Below, one piece after another: positions 25,974 to 34,062 of a stretch of DNA of 64,000 nucleotides. Within the stretch, counting starts at the first letter, position 1, and each line of letters starts with the position of its first letter. The notes below the pieces were generated by a model that worked only from the letters and a program-made list of their open reading frames with translations, was not told the DNA's origin and did no database searches. Origin of the DNA: JBLUOA01 sp048060095 (lineage in GTDB: Bacteria > Pseudomonadota > Alphaproteobacteria > Rhodobacterales > Rhodobacteraceae); contig NZ_JBLUOA010000002.1 in the NCBI RefSeq assembly GCF_048060095.1, forward strand, positions 456,031 through 520,030. Direction: 5' to 3'. The translations under genes were made by a program, and so were the position numbers.

Positions 25974-27233
25974 ATGATATCGACGCCCGATCAGATTGGC
26001 GGTGACGGACGCCCTGATAGCGGCTGGTCCGCCTTGCCGTTGATTTTGGCGCTTTACGGATATGAAATCGTGGCGCCGTTTCTCGAATTCGTCGGCGCGG
26101 GGCGCGGGGTATCATCCATCCTGCGGTTCGGCATCCTTGCGATGACACTCTGCTTACTACCACGCCTAGGGTTCCGTCTGTCGCGGGCGAGCTTCCTCCT
26201 GCTGCCTTTCCTTTGCTTTGCGTTGCTCTACGCGCTGCGACTGATCGAAAACCACTACCTGCGGGGGCTGGTCTGGGCCGATGACCCGGTGCGGGGGCTG
26301 TTTTTGTTGGTCGGCGCAGGGGTCGTTCCCGGAGTGATCCTAGCGACTTACAGCCTGCGAATATCCGAAACCAGGCTGTTCCGAGCAGTTCTAACCTGCG
26401 CCGCAGTCTACTGCGTGGGGTTAACGCTCAACCTCGATACGCTCGCCGCGCAGGTGGAGTTCGGGCAGGCGGCGCTTGGCAAATTGAACCCAATTTCGCT
26501 GGGCGCGCTGTCGGTGTCATTCGCGCTATGCCTGCTGCTGTTGCCCGCACAAGGACAGGCAAGCGCCATAACAAAGTGGTTGGTGATCGGCGTGCTTTTG
26601 GCTGCGACGGCGTATTCGCAGGCGCGCGGGCCGCTCGTGTCATTTGGGGTGACGCTCGCGCTGATGGCCATTCTGATGCGGACAAAGGATCGGCGCGCGA
26701 TACTTGGCGCGACGGTTTTGCTGTTCGGGTTGGTCGCCATTCTGTCCGCCGTTTCCGGGCAGGATATGATCGGGCGGGCCATCGGGCGGTTCCTGTTGTC
26801 ATCGCACGATTTTATCTCTGCCGATCACGATACTGCATCCTTAAGGCTTGTCAGTTGGCATGTCGCGTGGGCGCAATTCCTGGATCACCCATTCGCCGGA
26901 GACATCGTCTATTCGCGGTTTCTTAACCAATACCCGCACAATTATCTGCTGGAGTCTTTGATTTCGGTCGGCGTGCTCGGCACCACTGTCTTGATCGTGT
27001 ATCTCGGCCTGTGCGGGCGGGCGGTGCTCCAGATCATTCGGTCACACCAAGTGTCGCGGGTCGACATCGTCCTGATCGCGCTGCTGATAAAGGAGTTCAC
27101 CGCGCTCCAGTTCTCCGGCGCGATTTGGAGCGGGACGGCCTATATCGTTCTGTCCTTCGCAGTATTAGTGCGGTCCGCCTACTACCGCGTGCCGGTGACC
27201 GAACGCGCGACCCGGAACTTCCGATATGCGTAG
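25974..27233 (+). CDS. O-antigen ligase/polymerase-like membrane protein (probable Wzy)
   Basis: A 419-residue polytopic protein with about 11 hydrophobic segments and one larger loop after residue about 275 containing SWHVAWAQFLDHPFAGD and NQYPHNYLLE, features of O-antigen ligase/Wzy polymerases. It would polymerise lipid-linked repeat units in the periplasm. The start ATG 25974 has no well-spaced ribosome site, so the N-terminus is uncertain. It overlaps the flippase gene by 8 bp and opens the plus-strand part of the locus. Confidence 0.8.
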   Translation: MISTPDQIGGDGRPDSGWSALPLILALYGYEIVAPFLEFVGAGRGVSSILRFGILAMTLCLLPRLGFRLSRASFLLLPFLCFALLYALRLIENHYLRGLVWADDPVRGLFLLVGAGVVPGVILATYSLRISETRLFRAVLTCAAVYCVGLTLNLDTLAAQVEFGQAALGKLNPISLGALSVSFALCLLLLPAQGQASAITKWLVIGVLLAATAYSQARGPLVSFGVTLALMAILMRTKDRRAILGATVLLFGLVAILSAVSGQDMIGRAIGRFLLSSHDFISADHDTASLRLVSWHVAWAQFLDHPFAGDIVYSRFLNQYPHNYLLESLISVGVLGTTVLIVYLGLCGRAVLQIIRSHQVSRVDIVLIALLIKEFTALQFSGAIWSGTAYIVLSFAVLVRSAYYRVPVTERATRNFRYA

Positions 27234-28491
27234 CGGCACCGCAATCGTGCTGGGCGGCACCGTGGGCGCACAGGTGATCGGCTTTGCTGCGCTCCCGATC
27301 CTGTCGCGGCTGTATGACCCGGCGGCCTTTGGGCAGTTCCAGACCTTCATGTCCGCACTGCTTGTCATCATGCCGCTGGCGGCGTTGCGGTATGAATACG
27401 CGATCTTGCGGGTGCGGTCGGGCGTTGGTTTGGTGACGGCAATAGCGCTTTGCCTCGGGCTAAATCTGCTGCTCCCGCTGCTGTTGCTCGGTCTGACCTA
27501 CGGGGTCCGATATCTCGCACCCAACATGCTGCCGGACATCCTCGGGGTCGGGCCGTGGCTGGCCGTCGGCGCCTTGGCGGTCGGGCTGCTTCAAACCGCC
27601 AGTCAATTGCCGGTGCGCCAGAAAAATTACCGCATGATCGCGCTCAGCCGGGTATCGCAGACATCTGTGTTTCAGGTCAGCGCGATGATCGCCGGAGCAA
27701 ACTCCCACACGCCATCGGCGCTAATCCTAATCCTGTGCGACGTGTTGGGCCGCCTGCTTGCTGCGGCGCTTTTATTCGTAAGCTGGCTACGAAGCGCACC
27801 TGGGCTGGCCGCACCTTCCCTACGCGGCACCCGGCGGATCGCCCGAACCTATCGCAGCTACCCGTTTTTTTCGGTTCCATCCAGCCTTGTCAGCGCGCTC
27901 AGCGCGGCGGTCCCGTTCTTTGCAATTTCGCTGATATTCTCCGCCGAAGCGTTGGGGCAATTCGCGATGGCATGGCGCGTCGTGTTCATGCCAATCGGAC
28001 TGGTCGCCTTCGCCCTATCGCAAGTATTGAACGCAGAGCTTTCGCAGACATTGCGCGGAGCAAACGACGGCGACGCACGGCCAATCCGACAGCTCGTCAG
28101 CAAAATGGCTTTGCTCGCGATCGTCCCTTCTGCGCTGATATACCTCGCTGCGCCCAGCGCGTTTTCCATCGTTCTGGGGGCGGATTGGGTTGAGGCCGGG
28201 CAAATCGCAGCGGCGATGGCGCCGCTGGTGTTTTTCATGGGTGTCCACAGCCCGATCAACACCGTGCTCGTCGTCATCGGGCACCCACATCTGCAACTGG
28301 CGTGGGAGGCGGCGCGGCTTTGCCTTCTGCTGATGTTCTGGGCAGCGACTGACGCGAGCGCCGCGCCTGACCTGATCCATACAACAACACAATTCGGCGT
28401 TTTGATGAGCGGTTGTTCCGCCGCCTATCTCGCCCTCGTGTTTTACGTCACTGAGAGGGGCCGCCTATCGACATCGAGGGTTGCCACATGA
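27226..28491 (+). CDS. Polysaccharide repeat-unit flippase (Wzx-like)
   Basis: A 421-residue protein with about 12 membrane segments, typical of the MOP/Wzx polysaccharide transporter family. The N-terminus has IVLGGTVGAQVIGFAALPIL and LSRLYDPAAFGQFQTF, common to lipid-linked oligosaccharide flippases. It should move undecaprenyl-linked repeat units to the periplasmic face. It overlaps the genes on both sides (8 and 4 bp), which indicates translational coupling with the polymerase and the methyltransferase. Confidence 0.87.
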   Translation: MRSGTAIVLGGTVGAQVIGFAALPILSRLYDPAAFGQFQTFMSALLVIMPLAALRYEYAILRVRSGVGLVTAIALCLGLNLLLPLLLLGLTYGVRYLAPNMLPDILGVGPWLAVGALAVGLLQTASQLPVRQKNYRMIALSRVSQTSVFQVSAMIAGANSHTPSALILILCDVLGRLLAAALLFVSWLRSAPGLAAPSLRGTRRIARTYRSYPFFSVPSSLVSALSAAVPFFAISLIFSAEALGQFAMAWRVVFMPIGLVAFALSQVLNAELSQTLRGANDGDARPIRQLVSKMALLAIVPSALIYLAAPSAFSIVLGADWVEAGQIAAAMAPLVFFMGVHSPINTVLVVIGHPHLQLAWEAARLCLLLMFWAATDASAAPDLIHTTTQFGVLMSGCSAAYLALVFYVTERGRLSTSRVAT

Positions 28492-29252
28492 GCGGTCTGC
28501 TGACGAAATTCGTTGCCGCCAATCGCAGGGCCGCCAAATGGTGCGAGCGTCAATTTCCGTCAATTTTCGCCTCCCCAAGCTATAAGGCAGAGCTTGAACG
28601 CCGTATTCAGAGCGATATCGCGAGCCGCGCCCCCAAAACCATCCTCGAAATCGGAGGCATTGATCGCCCGTTGCTCGCCCGGGGCAAAGGCTTTGACTAT
28701 GTCGGCCTCGATATCGAAGAAAAGCCGCGATGCGCCGATATTTACGACCGTTTTCTGGTCCAATCGGTTGAAGAAACCACCGACCTTCGCGCCGATATGG
28801 CAATCTCAATCACCGTGCTGGAACACGTGCCAAACAATACCGCCGCCGCTAGAACGATCTTTCGTGCCCTAAACGAAGGCGGGACCACGCATCATTACAT
28901 CCCGTCGAAATGGCACCCCTATTCGGTCGCGTTGCGTGTGGTTGGACCGACGTTGCAGAAAAAACTGATCGCGCTTCTTCGCCCGGCTGCGAAGGGTGTT
29001 TCGGGTTATCCCGCTTATTTTGACCACTGCTCGCCCTGCGCGATGGAGCGGTTATTCCGCAACGTTGGCTACGACAATATCGAGGTGCAGGCGTTCTACC
29101 GGGCCAGCGATTACTTCGCGTTCTTCCTGCCTATCTATGTCGTCATCGCCCTGTTCGAAAACCTTTGCCGGGGCCTTCGGCTGCGCGGCGTCGCCTCTGG
29201 CTTTGTCATCAGCGCGGAACGTCCTGCCGTGAAAGGCCCGGCGGATGCGTAG
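28488..29252 (+). CDS. Class I SAM-dependent methyltransferase-like protein
   Basis: A 254-residue protein with a SAM motif I-like segment ILEIGGIDRPLL (about residue 46), an acidic end of strand 2 (YVGLDIEEKP) and a motif IV-like ADMAISITVLEHVP. It sits in the exopolysaccharide operon between flippase and glycosyltransferase genes, so it likely methylates a sugar or the chain end. A short hydrophobic stretch near residue 210 (FFLPIYVVIALFE) suggests membrane association. Methyl acceptor unknown. Confidence 0.75.
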   Translation: MSGLLTKFVAANRRAAKWCERQFPSIFASPSYKAELERRIQSDIASRAPKTILEIGGIDRPLLARGKGFDYVGLDIEEKPRCADIYDRFLVQSVEETTDLRADMAISITVLEHVPNNTAAARTIFRALNEGGTTHHYIPSKWHPYSVALRVVGPTLQKKLIALLRPAAKGVSGYPAYFDHCSPCAMERLFRNVGYDNIEVQAFYRASDYFAFFLPIYVVIALFENLCRGLRLRGVASGFVISAERPAVKGPADA

Positions 29253-30384
29253 CGTATCGGAACGGCGCATCATCGTGGTCCAACCGGCCCTGCCCGCTTA
29301 TCGGTTGGATTTCTTCGACCGTTTGGCGACGTCGCTCGGCCCTCTGTTCAGGGTCTATGCGTCACGTAGCGAGATGAGCGGCCTTTCGATCCGTCAAACC
29401 CCACCGTGGTTGAACACGTTAGACCAGATGCGCAACCCGATACGGGGGATGGAGTGGCAACCGGGCGCGATCAGCATTGCGATCCGACGCGGCGATATCC
29501 TTATTGTGTGCGGCGCGCCGCGATGCCTCAGCACGCTTGCCCTGATGATCAAAGCGCGGCTGATTGGTGCCAAGACGGTTTGGTGGGGCCATTATTGGAG
29601 CGCGACGAGCATCGCGTGGCGGCATCGGTTTCGACTACTGTCGATGCGCCTCGCGGATGCCGTTCTTTTCTATACGGATCAAGAGGTTGAAGCCTACCGA
29701 CAGAAGGAAAGTCGCCACGACGGTCGGGTGATTTCCGCGCTGAACAACGGCATCAATGTCGCGCCTATTAAACCGTTGCGCCTGCCCTATGACGCCGGGA
29801 TGAGGCCCAATCGCCTGCTGTTCATCGGGCGGCTGACCGAAAAGGCGCGGCTTGATCTGTTGCTAGGGGCGTTGGCCGATCCGCATCTATCGGGTGTCGA
29901 CCTTCAAGTGATCGGCGATGGTCCGAATGCCGCCACGCTAAAGGCGCAAGCCGACGCTCTGGGCCTCGACGCTCGCGTCACGTGGCACGGCGCACAAACC
30001 GACGAAGCTCAGGTCGCCGCTATCGCGAACACCTGTCGCCTGTTCGTCTACCCCGGCGCCGTCGGGCTAAGCCTGCTCCACGCGGCCGCTTATGGCCTCC
30101 CGGCCATCGTCCATAAGGATCGCGCCACGCATATGCCAGAGATTGCGGCGTTTGAAGGCGGACGAACCGGGGGGGCGTTTTCAAAGGGTGTTGTCGCGTC
30201 ATTGGTCGAAACGATCACCGATGCGCTCAGCAGTACCCAAGTGCTCAACAGATGGTCGGCGGCGGCGATGCAGAAAGCCGATGAGGAGTTCAACACCGAA
30301 CAGATGGCGGCGCGGTTTTTGACGCTGATGGCCAAACTTGCCCCGTTGCCGGATGCTAAGCCCGCCGAGGTGTGCAATGGGTAG
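29245..30384 (+). CDS. Glycosyltransferase family 4-like protein (first)
   Basis: A 379-residue GT-B fold protein. The donor-binding half has NRLLFIGRLTEKARLDLLL, VIGDGP and a late ALYG-like region (VGLSLLHAAAYGLP) where GT4 enzymes bind the nucleotide sugar. It adds a sugar to the lipid-linked repeat unit at the cytoplasmic face. The start ATG 29245 overlaps the methyltransferase stop, and the end overlaps the next GT gene by 8 bp. The usual E-x7-E donor motif is degenerate (only partly acidic), so donor assignment is not possible. Confidence 0.82.
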   Translation: MRSVSERRIIVVQPALPAYRLDFFDRLATSLGPLFRVYASRSEMSGLSIRQTPPWLNTLDQMRNPIRGMEWQPGAISIAIRRGDILIVCGAPRCLSTLALMIKARLIGAKTVWWGHYWSATSIAWRHRFRLLSMRLADAVLFYTDQEVEAYRQKESRHDGRVISALNNGINVAPIKPLRLPYDAGMRPNRLLFIGRLTEKARLDLLLGALADPHLSGVDLQVIGDGPNAATLKAQADALGLDARVTWHGAQTDEAQVAAIANTCRLFVYPGAVGLSLLHAAAYGLPAIVHKDRATHMPEIAAFEGGRTGGAFSKGVVASLVETITDALSSTQVLNRWSAAAMQKADEEFNTEQMAARFLTLMAKLAPLPDAKPAEVCNG

Positions 30385-31534
30385 CCGCCCGATGAAAGTC
30401 GCGCTTGTCACCTCAGCCGTGTCGACCAACGGCGGTGGAGTCACGACGGTCGTGGAGGCTGCTTCGGCCGCATTGCAACGTCGCGGGCTGGATGTGCGGG
30501 TCTTCGGCCTCGCCGATGCGAAGTGGCTTCACGAAGACGAAACGGCGTGGAAGGGCGCGCCAGTCCGCGCCTATCAAACGCGCGGACCACGAGCATTTGG
30601 ATACGCGCCGGGCATGTTGCGCGACCTGGTCGATTGGAATCCCGACATTGCACATACCCACGGGCTTTGGATGTATCCATCCCGCTGCGTAACCCAATGG
30701 GCGGCGCGAACCGGTATGCCCCACATCGTCAGTCCGCACGGAATGCTGAGCGGTTGGGCGCGGCGGCGATCACGTTGGAAAAAGACAGTTGCGCTCGCGC
30801 TCTATGAAGGGCGGCACCTGCAAACCGCCGCCTGGGTTCAGGCCCTATGCGCGCCGGAACAAGCCGACATCCGCGCCGCCGGCGTTAGGGCGAAAATCAC
30901 CCAGATCCCAAACGGTGTAGAGCGGGTTGTTCATCCCGTTACCGACCCCGCGCCGTGGGCGGATATGATTTCGCCCGACAAGAATGTAATGCTATTCCTC
31001 GGCAGGCTCAGCCCGCAGAAGAACCTACTGCCGTTTTTGCAATGCTGGAAAGATGCAACTGAAGACGGCGCCGGGCGCGGCTGGCACTTGGCGATCGCGG
31101 GGTGGGATCAGTTCGGCTATGAACGCGCTTTGCAGGGTGACGTCGCAAATTTAGGGATCGAAGACCGCGTGTCGTTCCTCGGCCCGATCTTCGGCGCACG
31201 GAAAGCCGCCGCCTATGCGAACGCCGACGCGTTCGTCTTGCCATCGGTGAGTGAGGGGCTGCCGATGAGCGTTTTGGAAGCCTGGGCGCATGGTTGCCCG
31301 GTATTGATGACCGAAGCGTGCAATATCCCCGAAGGTTTTGCGACAGGCGCTGCTTATAAAATTTGCACAAATCGAACAACAAAGCGCGATAATCTAAGCG
31401 TTTTTCTCGAATCATCTATAGATTATCGAATATCTTTCGCGAAAGCGGGCCAAAAACTCATCGAAGACCGTTTCGACTGGGATCGCGTCGCAGAACAGCT
31501 TCAATCCAGCTATGAGGAGTGCGTGTCAGAATGA
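30377..31534 (+). CDS. Glycosyltransferase family 4-like protein (second)
   Basis: A 385-residue GT4-type enzyme with an N-terminal glycine-rich acceptor region (TNGGGVTTVVEAA), FLGRLSPQKNLLPFL in the donor domain and the E-x7-E-like motif in PSVSEGLPMSVLEAWAHG. I take ATG 30377, which follows GAGGTG, over an upstream reading from 30338. Codons for about the last 50 residues are distinctly AT-rich (31340-31440) compared with the rest. It is coupled to both neighbours by overlaps. Product: one linkage of the exopolysaccharide repeat. Confidence 0.88.
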   Translation: MGSRPMKVALVTSAVSTNGGGVTTVVEAASAALQRRGLDVRVFGLADAKWLHEDETAWKGAPVRAYQTRGPRAFGYAPGMLRDLVDWNPDIAHTHGLWMYPSRCVTQWAARTGMPHIVSPHGMLSGWARRRSRWKKTVALALYEGRHLQTAAWVQALCAPEQADIRAAGVRAKITQIPNGVERVVHPVTDPAPWADMISPDKNVMLFLGRLSPQKNLLPFLQCWKDATEDGAGRGWHLAIAGWDQFGYERALQGDVANLGIEDRVSFLGPIFGARKAAAYANADAFVLPSVSEGLPMSVLEAWAHGCPVLMTEACNIPEGFATGAAYKICTNRTTKRDNLSVFLESSIDYRISFAKAGQKLIEDRFDWDRVAEQLQSSYEECVSE

Positions 31535-32328
31535 CAATATGCAGCTTTGAACGCCCACAAACGGCGCAGTCAACAAACGCGGACATTCCCACTATTTCGG
31601 TCATCACGGCGGTCTACAATCGGCACGCGACCGTCGCGCAGGCCATCCAAAGTGTGCAGGAACAAACGCATCCGAAGGTGGAGCACATCATTCAAGATGG
31701 CGGATCGAATGACGGAACGCTTGATGTCATCTCAGGCGTTGCGACGCCCCAGACCCGTGTGGTCAGCGCGCCGGATCACGGTATCTACGACGCGCTGAAC
31801 CGGGGGATTGCACGGGCGACCGGCGATGTGATCGGGGTGATGCACGCAGATGATTTTTTCGCGTCGGACTCCGTGCTTCAGCAGGTTGCCGACGTCTTCA
31901 CCGACCCGGATATTGACGGTGTTTACGGCGACCTTGATTACATTTCAGCCGCCGACCCCCCGCGCGTTATTCGGCGTTGGACGTCCGGCCCGTTTCACCC
32001 CGGCCTACTCCGGCGCGGATGGATGCCACCGCACCCGACGCTTTACCTGCGCCGCCGGGTGTTTGAGCGGTTGGGCAACTACGATACCCGCTATCAAATC
32101 TCGGCCGATTACGATGCGATCCTGCGATGGCTACGGGGCGGCCAGTTGCGGCTGGCCTACATTCCCGATGTGCTGGTCAAAATGCGCGTTGGCGGCGAAA
32201 GCAACCGATCGCTTGAGCGGATCATCCAGAAAAGCCGCGAGGATTATGACGCAATCCGCCGTTGCGGTGTCGGGGGACTTGGCACGTTGTTTTTGAAGAA
32301 CGTCAGTAAAATCAGCCAATTCACCTGA
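31531..32328 (+). CDS. Glycosyltransferase family 2 protein
   Basis: A 265-residue GT-A enzyme. It has ISVITAVYNRHATVAQAIQS near the N-terminus, HIIQDGGSNDGT, the DxD-type metal site HADDFFASDS and a later WMPPHPTLYLRR segment as in family 2 enzymes of capsule loci. ATG 31531 overlaps the previous stop (ATGA), with GAGGAG upstream; an earlier GTG at 31519 overlaps that site and is less likely. It is the last of three glycosyltransferases, followed by about 200 bp without a gene. Confidence 0.9.
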   Translation: MTICSFERPQTAQSTNADIPTISVITAVYNRHATVAQAIQSVQEQTHPKVEHIIQDGGSNDGTLDVISGVATPQTRVVSAPDHGIYDALNRGIARATGDVIGVMHADDFFASDSVLQQVADVFTDPDIDGVYGDLDYISAADPPRVIRRWTSGPFHPGLLRRGWMPPHPTLYLRRRVFERLGNYDTRYQISADYDAILRWLRGGQLRLAYIPDVLVKMRVGGESNRSLERIIQKSREDYDAIRRCGVGGLGTLFLKNVSKISQFT

Positions 32329-32524
32329 AGGACGGGATTCGCCACCGATGTCACGCAGTTCGAAAAAACGGGCGGGCAGGCAAAAATTTCGCTCGAACAA
32401 GGTTTGCGCCATACTTATGCTTCGTTTGTGAAAGAAATAGACGTGTTAAGATTGTAGGGTCTGGGCCATTTCCGGTTTGATCCGTTTGTTTTGTTGGCCG
32501 AATATTCTCGGAAAAGGACGATAG

Positions 32525-33940
32525 ATGATTCATCCAGTCATTTTGTGCGGCGGTTCTGGCACGCGACTTTGGCCCCTGTCGCGGAAGAGCTACCCGAAGC
32601 AATTTGCGAAACTCGCGTCGTCAGACACGCTTTTTCAAGCAACGGCCTTGCGGTTGTCGGGTGAAATCTACGCTGCGCCAACGATCATCACGGGGTCCGA
32701 CTTCCGCTTTATCGTGACGCAGCAATTGGCCGAAGTGTCCGTCGATCCTGGCAGCGTGCTAATTGAACCGGAGGGGCGCAACACCGCGCCCGCTGTTCTG
32801 GCCGCTGCGCTGCATATCCACGCGCAAGACCCGGATGCGCTGTTGCTCGTCGCGCCGTCGGACCACGTTATCACCGATGACGCCGCCTTTGCTGCGGCGA
32901 TCCAAGCGGGCGAAACCGCCGCGCGGGACGGCACACTCGTGACCTTCGGGATCACGCCGGATCGGCCGGAAACAGGCTACGGCTACCTCGAACTCGCCTC
33001 CCTCAGCGCAGAAGGCGGGCCGGTCCCGCTGAAACGGTTTGTCGAAAAACCGGACCGGAAACGCGCGGAAGAGATGCTGAGCGCAGGCACATTCCTTTGG
33101 AACGCCGGGATATTCCTGTTCTCGGCCAAGGCAATCCTCGCAGCATTTGAAACCCACGCACCGGAGTTAACCAAAACCATTCGCAGCGCGGTTGACGGGG
33201 CGAAGGCCGATCTGGGCTTTCTGCGGCTTGACCCCGAAGCGTGGGCCGAGGCGGAGAATATCTCAATCGACTATGCGATCATGGAAAAGGCCGACAACCT
33301 TAGCGCGGTTCCATTTTCCAACGGATGGTCAGACCTCGGCGGCTGGAACGCGGTTTGGCGTGAACAATCGCCGGACGATAATGGCGTCGCGATGTCAGGT
33401 CCGGCGACGGCGATTGACTGTAACAACACCTTGCTGCGGTCCGAGGATGAGGATCTGGAGCTTGTCGGCCTTGGCCTGAACAACATTATCGCGGTCGCGA
33501 TGCCTGATGCGGTTCTCGTCGCGGATATGGACCGCGCACAAGATGTGAAAGAGGCCGTCGCGGCGCTGAAAAAGAAGAAAGCGATTCAGGCCGAACAATT
33601 CCCCCGCGATCACCGCCCGTGGGGGTGGTTTCAGTCGATTGCCATGGGCGACCGATTTCAGGTGAAGCGGATCGTCGTTCACCCCGGAGCAGCGCTAAGC
33701 TTGCAAAGCCATGTTCACCGATCAGAACACTGGATCGTCGTTGAAGGCAGCGCGCTTGTCACCATTGGCGAGGACAAGCAGTTGGTGAGTGAAAATCAAT
33801 CCGTTTACGTGCCGCTGGGGGCCGTGCACCGCATGGAAAACCCCGGCAAGGTTCCGATGGTGTTGATCGAAGTGCAGACCGGCAGCTACCTCGGCGAAGA
33901 CGATATCGTTCGCTACGAGGACGTCTACGCAAGGGGGTAG
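32525..33940 (+). CDS. manC: Mannose-1-phosphate guanylyltransferase / mannose-6-phosphate isomerase (ManC/AlgA type)
   Basis: A 471-residue bifunctional type II enzyme. The nucleotidyltransferase domain begins VILCGGSGTRLWPLSR and has the binding motif FVEKPDRKRAEEML. The C-terminal cupin isomerase domain has RPWGWFQSI, VHPGAALSLQSHVHRSEHW and GAVHRMEN with metal-binding histidines. It makes GDP-mannose from fructose-6-phosphate via mannose-1-phosphate together with a phosphomannomutase encoded elsewhere. Its presence shows that mannose or a GDP-mannose-derived sugar is in the polymer. Confidence 0.95.
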   Translation: MIHPVILCGGSGTRLWPLSRKSYPKQFAKLASSDTLFQATALRLSGEIYAAPTIITGSDFRFIVTQQLAEVSVDPGSVLIEPEGRNTAPAVLAAALHIHAQDPDALLLVAPSDHVITDDAAFAAAIQAGETAARDGTLVTFGITPDRPETGYGYLELASLSAEGGPVPLKRFVEKPDRKRAEEMLSAGTFLWNAGIFLFSAKAILAAFETHAPELTKTIRSAVDGAKADLGFLRLDPEAWAEAENISIDYAIMEKADNLSAVPFSNGWSDLGGWNAVWREQSPDDNGVAMSGPATAIDCNNTLLRSEDEDLELVGLGLNNIIAVAMPDAVLVADMDRAQDVKEAVAALKKKKAIQAEQFPRDHRPWGWFQSIAMGDRFQVKRIVVHPGAALSLQSHVHRSEHWIVVEGSALVTIGEDKQLVSENQSVYVPLGAVHRMENPGKVPMVLIEVQTGSYLGEDDIVRYEDVYARG

Positions 33941-34062
33941 TGGCGCATACGCGAACACTGGTCACGAAAAGCACTTTTAGGTTGTTTTTAGGGCTTCATA
34001 TTCCCGTATAAGGCTGGCAAAGTCGGTTCGACACTGACGCCGCCTTCGGAATACTGCCTTAA

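Noticed and set aside
28488..29252. The methyltransferase-like gene as a glycosyltransferase
   Set aside because: It has SAM motif I and motif IV patterns and no GT-A DxD or GT-B donor motif.
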